A stretch of 27,276 bases of DNA from a virus. The position numbers and the translations under genes were made by a program. The notes beneath the pieces were generated by a model that ran no database searches, was not told where the DNA came from, and saw only the letters and a program-made list of their open reading frames with translations. The stretch lies in IMG/VR virus record IMGVR_UViG_3300030430_003409, positions 1-27,276 of that record. The stretch is one strand, 5' to 3'. This document shows positions 1 through 8,272 of this stretch, in pieces (within the stretch, counting starts at the first letter, position 1; each line of letters begins with the position of its first letter).

Positions 1-289
1 TTGTGATAGTTGGTACTGTTACTGTTTCTCTAGCTTTACCTAAGAACACACAGTACATTTCATCTGTACCATTTGTTAATGCAGATGATAGTGTAAGTGT
101 TGTACCACTAGCAGTATATGCTTTACCACTACCAGGCTCTTGAACAACATTGTTAATTACAAGCCTAATTTCGTTCTCATCTGCTACAGAAAAATTTAAT
201 GTGTAAGCAGTTTGAGAATTAACAATTGTAAAATTTTGTTTTGCAAAACTTATAAAATTTTCTCCTGGTATATTTCCAATGTAAGACAA
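1..289 (-). CDS. Tail/virion structural protein, N-terminal part (cut by window edge)
   Basis: The reading frame is open from 289 to the left edge, so only about 96 N-terminal residues are visible. It begins at a TTG codon (287-289) preceded by a strong AGGAG six bases upstream, and no ATG fits. The peptide begins MSYIGNIPGENFISF and contains NNVVQEPGSGKAYTASG, a beta-rich module that I recognise from the N-termini of many marine phage tail fibre or tail-associated proteins, where it probably mediates attachment to the virion. The SD overlaps the stop of the preceding gene (300-638), so the two are probably co-translated in the late operon. Which tail part it forms is unknown because the distal part is missing. 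Confidence 0.72.
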   Translation of the reverse strand, partial: MSYIGNIPGENFISFAKQNFTIVNSQTAYTLNFSVADENEIRLVINNVVQEPGSGKAYTASGTTLTLSSALTNGTDEMYCVFLGKARETVTVPTIT

Positions 290-299
290 TTTAATCTCC

Positions 300-638
300 T
301 TATGTACTTATTGAATCTACTATGCTTGTTAAGACATCAACAGCAGAAGCAGTATCAGCAAATGCTTTTAGGACATCTCCTGTTTGCATTACAATTTTGC
401 TGCCGCCATCAATTAATTCTAAAGATCCGCCAACTGGTATAGGTGCAGCAGAAATAACATTATAAGTAGTTGATCCACTATCTGTTATTTGTACTGTTAC
501 TGTTACAGCAGATGAAGATTTATTTACGCATCTTATTCCAATAATTGCATCATCTGAGTTTGCAGTTGTTATAGTAGTTGGAGATCCAGAATTATTAGAA
601 ATTGATGATTTAAATATTCTTTCAAAATCTTGAGCCAT
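300..638 (-). CDS. Small beta-rich virion protein, conserved in marine phages
   Basis: A 112-residue protein beginning MAQDFERIFKSS. The body (about residues 30-95) is rich in Val, Thr, Ile and Gly with alternating hydrophobic residues, as in an Ig-like or jelly-roll fold, and contains PIPVGGSLELIDGG. There is no signal peptide or membrane segment. The start has a near-perfect AAAGGAGG SD. It lies between two tail-fibre-like genes, so a structural or accessory tail role is likely. I recognise the general type (SAxPIPxGSxLxLIDGxxKIVLQSGD) from marine podovirus genomes, where it has no proven function. Confidence 0.7.
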   Translation of the reverse strand: MAQDFERIFKSSISNNSGSPTTITTANSDDAIIGIRCVNKSSSAVTVTVQITDSGSTTYNVISAAPIPVGGSLELIDGGSKIVMQTGDVLKAFADTASAVDVLTSIVDSIST

Positions 639-648
639 TTATCCTCCT

Positions 649-2250
649 TTAAAGTGCTATTGCCATTGCAACAGCGAATCCTGCGGTTGCTCCAGTTGCA
701 GGTAAATTTGTTAATTGACTTCCATCAACAGCAGGAAGTCTAGCTGATCCATCAAGTTGAACTATTTTACTAGCAGTTGTTCCAACATCTACAGCAATAG
801 TGCCAGTTGTTGTTATTGTACCACCAGTCAAACCTGTTGATGCAATAATTTGTGTTACAGTTCCACCCCCTGATGGAGTTACTTGTGTGAATGTTATATT
901 AGCACTACCGATTGTTCCGCTATCAGTAGTACATAAATGAAATGTATCTGCATTATTAGATCCTTCTTTTACAATAATCATTTGACCTGCTAATTCATCA
1001 ACAGTATCAAAGTCAGTATCTCTTGAAGCAGTACCACTTGCTACAACAACATAAATACCATTTTGAGTTTGATTAGTTTGATTTTTTACCAAAATTTTAT
1101 CGTTTGTTGCAAGAGTAATACTATCTAAAGTATCACCATTTTGTAAATCTTGAGTTAAATCTATGTTTGCAGTAGTTGCGGCTCTTACAATAATTCTTGT
1201 TTTTAATCCTGCAACCAAACCATCAACATAATTTTTTGTTGCAGCATCACTTGCATTAGATGGTGATCCTAATCCAGTAATTGATCCACCAGATATTGAA
1301 ACATTGTTAGCAGCCTGAGTAGCAATTGTACCTAATCCTAAAGAAGTTCTAGCAGTAGATCCTGTTTCTGCTACAAAATTTGCTCCATCTCCAACAATAA
1401 AATTACCATTTGTTACAGCCAGTCCTGCAATATCATCTAATTTAGCATTATGAGCTTGAACATTTGATCCAATTGCTAAACCTAAATTTGTTCTTGCAGT
1501 TGATGCAGATGCAACATCAGATAAATTACTTGCAACAGCAAGTTTACCATTCAATTGAGTTTGTATGGCTGAACTCACACCTGATACATGACCAAGTTCA
1601 GTTGTTGTTACAGCACTTACTTCAACTTTTCCTGATCCATTTGATTGCAATGCTCTTGATGCAGTGAGATTTGAACTAGCAATTGTTGAAGCTGCACCAG
1701 TAATAGTTGCTTGTTTTGCATTAATTTGAGTTTGAATTGCACTAGATACACCATTTAAATGTTGAAACTCTGTGTCTGAAACAGTTCCATCTGCAATTTT
1801 TGTTGCAGAAATTCCAGTTGGTAGAGAGTCATTTGTTTTTGATAATGCTGCAATATAAACATTTGAAATACTTTCGTTTGATAAAGATCCACTATCAAAT
1901 GAAACAACTACTGTTGTGTCTGTAGAAAAATTAGAGCTTGATATTGTTCCAAATATTGTGCCTGGTGTTGGTGCAATTATTTTAACTCTACGACCTGCAT
2001 GATAGATTGAAGTAACATCAGATCCAGTTATTTTGAATGAAGTTGAAGATACAAAAGATGCTGTAAACGATCCTGATCCGTCACCATATTCAATCCATTG
2101 AGCATCATTAAACCAATCTCTTGTGTTCTTCATTAATGCTCTAATTGCATTATTAAGGTTTGAAGGTAACATACCCTCAGCAACACTTATTCCATTTAAG
2201 GTTAAATTATTTGCTTGTGTAGTTGAATAATCTTTTATGTTTGATGTCAT
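649..2250 (-). CDS. Tail fibre protein
   Basis: A 533-residue protein rich in Ser, Thr, Ala, Gly and Asn with almost no Cys, typical of trimeric phage fibres. An N-terminal domain (about 1-135) is followed by repeats: HLNGVSSAIQTQ near residue 165 recurs as HVSGVSSAIQTQ near 221, and TARTNLGL near 252 recurs as TARTSLGL near 300. The stretch GSPSNASDAATKNYVDGLVAG (about 328-348) is a hallmark of tail fibres and tail spikes. The C-terminal third looks like a beta-helix or receptor-binding tip, with no chaperone domain seen. AGGA lies before the ATG. It probably recognises the host surface; the receptor cannot be read from the sequence. Confidence 0.85.
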   Translation of the reverse strand: MTSNIKDYSTTQANNLTLNGISVAEGMLPSNLNNAIRALMKNTRDWFNDAQWIEYGDGSGSFTASFVSSTSFKITGSDVTSIYHAGRRVKIIAPTPGTIFGTISSSNFSTDTTVVVSFDSGSLSNESISNVYIAALSKTNDSLPTGISATKIADGTVSDTEFQHLNGVSSAIQTQINAKQATITGAASTIASSNLTASRALQSNGSGKVEVSAVTTTELGHVSGVSSAIQTQLNGKLAVASNLSDVASASTARTNLGLAIGSNVQAHNAKLDDIAGLAVTNGNFIVGDGANFVAETGSTARTSLGLGTIATQAANNVSISGGSITGLGSPSNASDAATKNYVDGLVAGLKTRIIVRAATTANIDLTQDLQNGDTLDSITLATNDKILVKNQTNQTQNGIYVVVASGTASRDTDFDTVDELAGQMIIVKEGSNNADTFHLCTTDSGTIGSANITFTQVTPSGGGTVTQIIASTGLTGGTITTTGTIAVDVGTTASKIVQLDGSARLPAVDGSQLTNLPATGATAGFAVAMAIAL

Positions 2251-2257
2251 ATTTATC

Positions 2258-2404
2258 CTAATTCATAAACCAACTAAAAGCTTTATCGCTTTCAGAATTA
2301 TTTTTATTTATTAATGTATTAACAGCTTCTTCGACTTGCCTTTGAAATAATTCATTGGCTTCAAATGAATATCTAATATTATCAATATCAACTTTTTCAC
2401 TCAT
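2258..2404 (-). CDS. 48-aa acidic helical protein between nozzle and fibre
   Basis: A short gene with an excellent GGAGG SD six bases before its ATG; the ATG overlaps the stop of the 611-residue tail protein as ATGA (2401-2404). The peptide MSEKVDIDNIRYSFEANEL... is charged and predicted helical, ends SDKAFSWFMN, and lacks a signal or membrane segment. Tight coupling on both sides suggests a genuine gene made with the tail proteins, perhaps a small tail adaptor or chaperone. I do not recognise the family. Confidence 0.72.
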   Translation of the reverse strand: MSEKVDIDNIRYSFEANELFQRQVEEAVNTLINKNNSESDKAFSWFMN

Positions 2405-4236
2405 CTATTTCCTCCAGGTGTTGCAACTAAATCTATACCCTGAGCATGATTCCAAATTGAACCTTGTGGAATTTTTACATTAGCTCTAAAATATCTTCCT
2501 GATTGTCTTACAGGATTTATACCAGTGCTATTCATGCTTACACTTGAACTTGTAGTAACACTATCAGCTAATCTATCCCTTGTTTGTATGACTACGTTTG
2601 CAGTTGAGTCAACGATAGGTCTTATACCTGTTATATTAGCTCTTGATCCTTTTATTAATTCTGCTTCTTGAGTTTCTAATTCTGCTTCTAAATTTTGACC
2701 AGAAAAAATAGCTGCTTTAAAATTTTCATCAATTGCACCTAAATTTAAAAAACCACTTTCCCAAAAAGGAGTATCAAGTGCATAGTTAATATTATCTAAG
2801 TTTTGAGAAATTAAATCCATTTTTTCAACAGTATCAATTACAACAAACTGCGGAAATATTTGTGATGCTTTAACTTCTGCAATTGTCCATTTTTGAGTTA
2901 CATAATTATAAATTAATAATCTGTCACAAATTCCAGTAGTATTAGGATTATTAATAGATGGATATAACCATATAGCTAAAGTATTAAATGGATCTACCGA
3001 TGCAGATATTCTATCTGAAAAAGCTTTGTTTAAATCTTGATCAAAAAATCTGTTTACTTTTTCAGCACCAATGGGAATAACTTGATCTCCATTTATTTGA
3101 AAAAATCCATCGTCAGCATAGAAAAATATTTGTCTATTATCTTGACAAACACTTTGTCCATAAACTGCTCCTCTATTTGGTGAAATAACTGAAAATCTAA
3201 ATACTACGTTACCACCAACAAAGTCCATACGAACTATTTGATTTTGTCTAAATATGTAACCAACTTCACCAGATGTTATATGTACTACTTCACCTCCAGA
3301 GCCAGGCAAGTCTTGAGTATCGCTTGATTTTACACCTGCTTCCCAAGTTGCAATATCATTCAAACCTGACCAAGCAACTCTATTTTTATTTCCAACAATA
3401 TTTCCAGTTACTAAAAAATCTCTTATTACACCACTTACTTTAAAAATGGGTGGTGATCCTGATGTTGCAATTGTAGATAAATTTTTAAAAGCTGTTGATG
3501 TTCCCATCTCAAAATATTGTGGTTGATCAACACCATTACTTGCGATCACAAAATTTCCAAACTGTCTAAATGTAATGTAATCTGTATCAGTTCCATTTAA
3601 AGGTGTTCCACCAGTAAAATTTGTAACTGCTATTCTTGTGGTATCAGATGAAGTAACAGTTAAATTATTTCCACCTGCAACAGTCCTTGTAACAGTAATT
3701 ACATTTGCAGCAGGATTTGGAGCTGAAAATCCAGATAAAGCATTAATACCAAGTACACCACCTGCTCCAACAGCAAGATTATCTGCTGTGGATGCATTGT
3801 CTGCTCCAATACTAAATTCATTTGGATTAGTAGTTGGGTTTGTTGCTGTGGCTGTCATCGTTGTAGAATTACCTGCATTATCTGTAAGTGTAACAGTTGT
3901 TCCAGGAGCAATGTTAGTTGCATCTGTAATAGTGATTGTGCAGGTCGCAAAAGAATTTGTAGTTAATTTGTTTCCTGCTCCTCTTTCAGTAAATGTGCCA
4001 CTATCTAATTGAAATATTGTTTCTTTATTTGCTACAAAATTAAAAACTGTATTTGTATTATCTCTAAAACTACCTGCACCTTTTGCATTTTGTCCTATAT
4101 TATTAGAGCTGTAAGAAACTAAACCTTTAAATGGTTTATAACTTGTTTGTGCATGATATACGTTAGTTGCTACAGTAGCTCCAGGATTTAAATAATCTGG
4201 TTGATCAGGAAGCCATTCTCCAAAAGGTAATTGCAT
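2401..4236 (-). CDS. Tail nozzle-like protein (T7 gp12 / P22 gp10 role)
   Basis: A 611-residue protein beginning MQLPFGEWLPDQPDYLNPGATVATNVY. This opening and the later repeated beta-strand blocks (FRQFGNFVIASNGVDQPQYFE, GEVGYIFRQNQIVRMDF, RQIFFYADDGFFQING) are typical of the propeller-like tail tube or nozzle proteins of podoviruses. Residues about 90-215 are a Thr/Asn/Ala-rich insert resembling an Ig-like or cadherin-like domain, an addition to the minimal fold. It sits directly after the head-tail adaptor gene, the usual order. It would form the distal part of the short tail that carries the fibres. Function comes from gene order and protein style, not from a motif that is unique to the family. 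Confidence 0.75.
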   Translation of the reverse strand: MQLPFGEWLPDQPDYLNPGATVATNVYHAQTSYKPFKGLVSYSSNNIGQNAKGAGSFRDNTNTVFNFVANKETIFQLDSGTFTERGAGNKLTTNSFATCTITITDATNIAPGTTVTLTDNAGNSTTMTATATNPTTNPNEFSIGADNASTADNLAVGAGGVLGINALSGFSAPNPAANVITVTRTVAGGNNLTVTSSDTTRIAVTNFTGGTPLNGTDTDYITFRQFGNFVIASNGVDQPQYFEMGTSTAFKNLSTIATSGSPPIFKVSGVIRDFLVTGNIVGNKNRVAWSGLNDIATWEAGVKSSDTQDLPGSGGEVVHITSGEVGYIFRQNQIVRMDFVGGNVVFRFSVISPNRGAVYGQSVCQDNRQIFFYADDGFFQINGDQVIPIGAEKVNRFFDQDLNKAFSDRISASVDPFNTLAIWLYPSINNPNTTGICDRLLIYNYVTQKWTIAEVKASQIFPQFVVIDTVEKMDLISQNLDNINYALDTPFWESGFLNLGAIDENFKAAIFSGQNLEAELETQEAELIKGSRANITGIRPIVDSTANVVIQTRDRLADSVTTSSSVSMNSTGINPVRQSGRYFRANVKIPQGSIWNHAQGIDLVATPGGNR

Positions 4237-4238
4237 AA

Positions 4239-4913
4239 TTATGTTGAGCTAGTTGTTGTTGAATAAACACTTTTAAATGGTGAAGCTATAGTGTCCTCTG
4301 ATCTTACTTGTAATGGTGAACCTGAGTATTGATCTTCTCTATCGTTTTGCTCAAGTCTTTCCATACTTGTTGCAAACATTTGTTGCCATGTTTGAACTTG
4401 TTGAGGGTTATATCCACCTAAAAAATTTGCTGCATGAAACAAAGAGCCATACAAATAAATTGCAGGATGGTCTGTTAAAATAAAATTACTTGTATTGCTG
4501 CTAGTTAATGCTGAAAATTTTTTATAATAATTTAATTTTGCTGTGTAATCATCATCAGGTCTTGGCATAAATCTAAAAGTATCACCTAAAATTGTATAAG
4601 CTAAAGGTAAGCCAGTATTTGAAGTTCCTTTAGTTTGATCCATTTGAGAAGGTGTCATGTATCTCAAAGGATATTTACGACTACCACTTAAAATATAAAA
4701 ATCTCTTACTTGTAAAAAGTCAGCAGGTAAACTTTCAGTTTCACTATCAATAGTTATTGATACTTGTGTAATCATTTTTCTAATTCTTAATTTGGAATTA
4801 AAATCTGCTTCTGTAAGTTTTATAAAATCATCTGCAATTTCATCGGTCAAATCTGATCTGTTTAACCAATTTGCTATAGATGCTTTTAGTGTTGTGTAGT
4901 TAGTTAATGCCAT
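4239..4913 (-). CDS. Head-tail adaptor (tail tubular A / gp4-like)
   Basis: A 224-residue protein starting MALTNYTTLKASIANWLNRSDLTDEIADDFIKLTEADFNSKL with later YPLRYMTPSQMD and LNYYKKFSALTSSNTSNFIL. The N-terminal helical pair and central beta section match podovirus adaptor proteins that bind beneath the portal ring and connect it to the tail nozzle. The ATG overlaps the previous stop in a TAATG junction. It is followed at once by the nozzle gene. The family match is by eye; position between portal/capsid genes and the tail nozzle supports it well. Confidence 0.78.
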   Translation of the reverse strand: MALTNYTTLKASIANWLNRSDLTDEIADDFIKLTEADFNSKLRIRKMITQVSITIDSETESLPADFLQVRDFYILSGSRKYPLRYMTPSQMDQTKGTSNTGLPLAYTILGDTFRFMPRPDDDYTAKLNYYKKFSALTSSNTSNFILTDHPAIYLYGSLFHAANFLGGYNPQQVQTWQQMFATSMERLEQNDREDQYSGSPLQVRSEDTIASPFKSVYSTTTSST

Positions 4914-5251
4914 TACATTTTACCTGGTGCAGTTCTAAAATATCTGTAATCAGAACTATTTAATTTTTCTCTTAAAATTTTGTTTTGAACATCTTTAGGT
5001 AATTCAAACCAATTACCTTTATTTTGATCTTTGTTATATTCTTTAGCCCAAATCTCTAGGACAATGATAGGTATTGATGCAACTCTTTTTAGTTCTTTAG
5101 ATGCAGAATACCCATCATTTTGAGTATATAATTTTTTATTATGATCTAAGATAGGTTGATGGTTTATTTTTCTTTCATGCACAACAGAGTTTTCACCTTC
5201 ATGGAATACGTCTGTAATTAATCCATCTGTTTCTGTGTTGTATTTTTTCAA
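4913..5251 (-). CDS. Conserved phage structural-block protein, TTG start
   Basis: A 112-residue soluble protein, MKKYNTETDGLITDVFHEG..., with a central segment (NDGYSASKELKRVASIPIIVLEIW, about residues 46-69) and an aromatic C-terminus (SSDYRYFRTAPGKM). I recall similar 'GYTxSRELRRVASIPxIVxExW' proteins in podovirus head-tail regions, without a known function. The only plausible start is TTG at 5249-5251, with AAGG nine bases upstream; it overlaps the preceding stop as TTGA. It sits beside the adaptor gene and may be a head-completion protein. Confidence 0.7.
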   Translation of the reverse strand: MKKYNTETDGLITDVFHEGENSVVHERKINHQPILDHNKKLYTQNDGYSASKELKRVASIPIIVLEIWAKEYNKDQNKGNWFELPKDVQNKILREKLNSSDYRYFRTAPGKM

Positions 5252-5382
5252 ACCCTACCTTGCCCCTTATATCTGGTTTTTTTTTTATTTAATTTTTCAG
5301 ATTTATTTAATCTCTTTTTATGTTTCCTTAATTTCTTTGGCTTTGGTCTTGGTACAAAGTGAACAAACTTTCGCTTTGCCAC
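5248..5382 (-). CDS. 44-aa Lys/Arg-rich miniprotein, GTG start
   Basis: A gene with no ATG: GTG at 5380-5382 overlaps the stop of the upstream gene (TAGTG), and its TGA overlaps the next gene's TTG. The peptide reads VAKRKFVHFVPRPKPKK followed by LRKHKKRLNKSEKLNKKK and ends YKGQGRV. Over one third of residues are Lys or Arg. The pattern FVHxVPRxxP...HKK.LxKxEK...YxGQGR is one I recognise from tiny proteins in marine phage structural clusters. Function is unknown; binding to packaged DNA or RNA is a reasonable guess from charge. Coupling on both sides supports it strongly despite the small size. Confidence 0.72.
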   Translation of the reverse strand: MAKRKFVHFVPRPKPKKLRKHKKRLNKSEKLNKKKTRYKGQGRV

Positions 5383-5654
5383 TACGCACTAAGCTCAGAA
5401 ATGGAAACATTTGACGATCCAATTGCAGCAACTTTTTCACCTGGAGATACTTTAAAAATCTCAGGCTGATCTTGTGCAATAAAAATACTGCTTGATGTTG
5501 CAGTTGGATTTGATCCAAATAAAATATGACAGTCCGCATCTGCACAAATTCTTACATAGTAAGTATATTCACCAAAAGCACTTGATTGTGATGAGCTACC
5601 TGATGAAGCTAACATTTGAACAGTTGTAGGTCTTAAACCATAATTAAAACTCAT
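5382..5654 (-). CDS. Small virion or decoration-like protein
   Basis: A 90-residue beta-rich protein. Residues 28-85 contain YTYYVRICADADCHILFGSNPTA and PEIFKVSPGEKVAAIGSS, which look like a compact beta-sandwich similar to capsid decoration or tail-associated small proteins of marine podoviruses. TAAGGAG is placed six bases before the ATG and includes the stop of the Lys-rich peptide upstream. Its stop overlaps the GTG of the next miniprotein. Its position close to the capsid gene fits a head or tail surface role, which remains inferred. Confidence 0.68.
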   Translation of the reverse strand: MSFNYGLRPTTVQMLASSGSSSQSSAFGEYTYYVRICADADCHILFGSNPTATSSSIFIAQDQPEIFKVSPGEKVAAIGSSNVSISELSA

Positions 5655-5664
5655 TTACTTCTCC

Positions 5665-5739
5665 TTATTTCTTTTTAGCCTTTTTACCTTTTTTGGCTTT
5701 TTTACCTTTTTTCATTTTTTTACTTTTATTGTGATACAT
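5665..5739 (-). CDS. 24-aa polylysine-like micropeptide
   Basis: A 25-codon reading frame: MYHNKSKKMKKGKK, then AKKGKKAKKK and stop. Fourteen of 24 residues are Lys, arranged as KKG/KKA repeats. AGGAG lies six bases before the ATG, and the TAA stop runs into the SD of the next gene (TAAGGAG), so it looks like a translated operon member rather than an accident. It resembles a histone-tail or protamine fragment. It could neutralise packaged DNA or bind RNA; no direct evidence exists. The alternative is that the A-rich stretch is a spacer that happens to be open. Confidence 0.6.
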   Translation of the reverse strand: MYHNKSKKMKKGKKAKKGKKAKKK

Positions 5740-5758
5740 ATTTTTCTCCTTTTATTAT

Positions 5759-5774
5759 GGGGGTTTGCACCCCC
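5759..5774 (-). terminator. GC hairpin after the decoration gene (attenuator or mRNA end)
   Basis: The plus strand reads GGGGGT TTGC ACCCCC (stem 5759-5764 with 5769-5774, loop of four). It stands out in AT-rich DNA and lies between two late genes. On the minus-strand transcript no U-run follows, so it may be an RNA stability or processing hairpin rather than a full terminator. Confidence 0.5.
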
Positions 5775-5780
5775 AAAATA

Positions 5781-6128
5781 TTATCTTCTAATGATGATTG
5801 TGAATGTTGCAGCTATAGTATTTGAAGATGCTCCATTTGTAGTAAGCTTAATGCTGTCTCCTTCAACTACACTGTTAGCTGCTGTTGGCTCAGATGTATC
5901 AACATCACCTGCCGCAGAACCAGACTGAGTAATTGTTATAGCTCCATTCGTTATATTAGTGCCGCCAATTGAAGGTGTGATCACTGCATCAGCAGTACCA
6001 ATTGCACCATCAATTACTGACATAATTTTTATTACAGTTCCTCCATCTGGCACTGTTACAAATACAGATCCAGAAGTTGAAACGTCTGTCATTTTTACTG
6101 TTAAAAAGTAATCGTTTAATGTTCTCAT
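5781..6128 (-). CDS. Putative head decoration protein
   Basis: A 115-residue protein, MRTLNDYFLTVKMTDVSTSGSVFVTVPDGGTVIKIMSVIDGAI..., made of alternating hydrophobic and Thr/Ser/Gly residues, without Cys or charged patches: a small beta-sandwich. A longer frame starts at 6173, but AAGGAAA sits seven bases before the ATG at 6126-6128, so I chose that start. It follows the capsid gene after a GC hairpin, the usual place for a decoration or head-fibre protein. The hairpins on both sides (5759-5774 and 6195-6220) suggest its level is set separately from its neighbours. The family is recognised only by style. Confidence 0.68.
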   Translation of the reverse strand: MRTLNDYFLTVKMTDVSTSGSVFVTVPDGGTVIKIMSVIDGAIGTADAVITPSIGGTNITNGAITITQSGSAAGDVDTSEPTAANSVVEGDSIKLTTNGASSNTIAATFTIIIRR

Positions 6129-6194
6129 TTTTTTTCCTTTTATTTGCTTCGTTCCGCCATTGAATGACTTCAAAGACCAAACAAAAATTATTTA

Positions 6195-6220
6195 AGATAG
6201 GGGGAAAAATCCCCCTATCT
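6195..6220 (-). terminator. Strong GC hairpin after the capsid gene (partial terminator)
   Basis: Perfect 10-bp stem AGATAGGGGG / CCCCCTATCT with a six-base loop, immediately after the capsid stop. On the minus-strand transcript it is followed by UAAAUAAUUUUUG, a loose U-rich tract. It probably reduces readthrough from the capsid gene to the downstream tail genes or protects the capsid mRNA 3' end. Confidence 0.68.
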
Positions 6221-6229
6221 AATTATTTA

Positions 6230-7177
6230 TTATGATGTTGTTAAATCAAAAATACCACCACTTGCTTTTTCGTTTTTAGAAACAAGTGTGTATTCTGCTA
6301 ACAATGCCTGTTTAGTAGCATCACCAGTTTTTGCTAGATCCATTAATTGAAAATCTCTCAAAAATGCAACACTGAACATATCAGGCTGTAAAACATAAGC
6401 TGATCTTGATCTTGAGAATCTGTTTGGCATTACTTGTAATGCACCAAAGTCAGACTCATATACATCAACAGACGCAACTAATCTTTTATTTTCAGCAGGA
6501 TCAAATCTTGTAGATCCACCTGTAAAGCCAGATAGTTTTTGTTTGTTGAATGAACCAAGCATAACCATAGATGGATCTCCACCTTCATCCCAACAAGACT
6601 TAATAACGTCTTTTAGTTGAGCTTCTGTGAATGCTCTTTGAGTTCCGTCTGTTCTAGCATTTGAACCAGATGTAGACGGATCTGCTCCAGAACCACCACC
6701 TTTGTTTGTGTTAGTTTTTAACCAAGACTCTAATCCTGCAAGTTTTCTTGCAGTTGAATCGTCACCTGTAACTGGTGCTTGATTAGCTGTAAGAATTGTT
6801 TCCATATCTCTTTTTAGCTCTTTTGAAGCTTTTGAGATTTGGTAAGCAAGTTCATTATTTCTTCCTGCTTTACTTACAGTATCAAGAGTTCCAGAAACGA
6901 TTACAGATTTTCTTGAAATCTGAGTTCTATTTCCAAGTCTTGTTGTAGCCGATGGTGCTGAGAATGAAATTTCATCACCTTCGATTTGTGCGTTGTTAGC
7001 TGTAGCTGCTGCTAGGCTATCTGTTTGCCATTCATGGAATACTGCTGATGCTTGTTCTTTAGCAATACCTGACATGAATGGAGTATCAGTAGGTGCAATT
7101 GAATAGATTATATCTGTCAAATCTTCTCTTTGTCCTACTGCATCATAAGAACTAAAAGTTCCTGTTACTTGTGCCAT
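6230..7177 (-). CDS. Major capsid protein (SU10-like, DUF5309-type)
   Basis: A 315-residue protein beginning MAQVTGTFSSYDAVGQREDL, then TDIIYSIAPTDTPFMSGI. Together with FHEWQTDSLAAA (about 48-59) and GNRTQISRKSVIVSGT (about 82-97), this is the signature I associate with the SU10-type major capsid family (DUF5309), an HK97-fold shell protein. The C-terminal half contains MVMLGSFNKQKLSGF and VMPNRFSRSRSAYVLQPD, as expected. AAAGGAGT precedes the ATG. It lies directly after the scaffold gene, the usual order. There is no sign of a protease gene nearby, which fits assembly on a separate scaffold protein. Confidence 0.9.
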   Translation of the reverse strand: MAQVTGTFSSYDAVGQREDLTDIIYSIAPTDTPFMSGIAKEQASAVFHEWQTDSLAAATANNAQIEGDEISFSAPSATTRLGNRTQISRKSVIVSGTLDTVSKAGRNNELAYQISKASKELKRDMETILTANQAPVTGDDSTARKLAGLESWLKTNTNKGGGSGADPSTSGSNARTDGTQRAFTEAQLKDVIKSCWDEGGDPSMVMLGSFNKQKLSGFTGGSTRFDPAENKRLVASVDVYESDFGALQVMPNRFSRSRSAYVLQPDMFSVAFLRDFQLMDLAKTGDATKQALLAEYTLVSKNEKASGGIFDLTTS

Positions 7178-7198
7178 GATAGACTCCTTTTATGTAGG

Positions 7199-8212
7199 TT
7201 ATTTGTTATTAATCATATCTAAAAATACACTGGTCGCATCTTTCATACTTCCAGATTTTTTTAGACGACTTAACCTATCCTTCCTTGCTTTCAGAGAAAT
7301 ATCAGATTTGGATTGCTTTACCCCAGAAGAAAAAACTTTGCCTGGTTTCGTAATTTTTTTTGCAAGATTTGGTTTTACCTTTTGCATATTACGATAATTC
7401 ATGGCATCGTTTACTAGCATTACAATTCTATGATCAAATACATCTTTAATCTCTTGGGCATTAAACCCATAAGAATATAATGTCTCTGTCATACCAGTTG
7501 CTAAACTTTTAGCTTTGGTTTGATCGGCAAATTCTGGCATTTTTGATACTAGAATTTTTGCCTGTTCTTTTTTGTAATTCTCCAACTGTTGATTTCGTTC
7601 AGATTGAATTTTTTCCATAGCACTTGAAAGCTTTTCTTGTTTCTTCCTTAGTTTATGATCAATCCTTGCGGCTTCCGTTGGATCTTCTTCATACAACTTT
7701 TCTAAATCAGCAGAATTAATATCTGCATTTAGTTGTTGTTGGGCAACATCCAATAACTGATTCAACTCATTTAGTTTGGTTGAATAGTTTTGTCTTTGCT
7801 TTTCAGACTCAGATTGAAGTTGTTTTCTTTCATAAGATAGTTCCTCAGTCTTTCGTCTGTAGTCTGCATCTCTTGAATAGCCATTCTTTAATTCGTCAAG
7901 GGTAACGTCTAACTCTTGACCTGCAACTTTTACCTTGTAGGTGGAGTTTGGTTTCTCTTGAATCTCAGTTTGTTCTTGCTCTTGAGAAGCTTCATCGGAG
8001 ACTTCATCTTGTTCAGTCTCCTGGTTTTCCTCAGTCAGAGGTTGATCTGTTTCAGATTCCTCATTAGATGACTCAGGTAAATTTTGTTCTTCTTCTTGAG
8101 GTTTTTCTACCTCATCTATTTTTTGTGGATCTAATAATCCAGTTATTGCTTTTGTTGCTTTACCGATGTCAGTTTCAGCTTCCTTTAAAGGATTAGCATA
8201 ATTGTCTGCCAT
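7199..8212 (-). CDS. Capsid scaffolding protein
   Basis: A 337-residue, highly charged protein. Residues 30-90 are very Glu/Gln-rich and disordered. Residues about 91-130 carry YKVKVAGQELDVTLDELKNGY then SRDADYRRKTEELSYERKQL, a motif common to podovirus scaffolds, followed by a long coiled coil (about 125-215) and a basic C-terminus (KKITKPGKVF...) that could contact the capsid protein, as in P22. AGGAG precedes the ATG. It lies between portal and capsid genes. It should build the procapsid interior and leave before or during DNA packaging. Confidence 0.85.
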   Translation of the reverse strand: MADNYANPLKEAETDIGKATKAITGLLDPQKIDEVEKPQEEEQNLPESSNEESETDQPLTEENQETEQDEVSDEASQEQEQTEIQEKPNSTYKVKVAGQELDVTLDELKNGYSRDADYRRKTEELSYERKQLQSESEKQRQNYSTKLNELNQLLDVAQQQLNADINSADLEKLYEEDPTEAARIDHKLRKKQEKLSSAMEKIQSERNQQLENYKKEQAKILVSKMPEFADQTKAKSLATGMTETLYSYGFNAQEIKDVFDHRIVMLVNDAMNYRNMQKVKPNLAKKITKPGKVFSSGVKQSKSDISLKARKDRLSRLKKSGSMKDATSVFLDMINNK

Positions 8213-8272
8213 TTTATTTGCTCCTGTTAGTTAAGATCCTCTATTGAGGGTGTCTTATCCTAAACATTGTGT

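Noticed and set aside
3638-4012. 124-residue plus-strand open frame opposite the tail nozzle gene
   Set aside because: Hydrophobic, low-complexity translation antisense to a Thr/Val-rich insert; no SD, and it lies entirely in a convincing gene.
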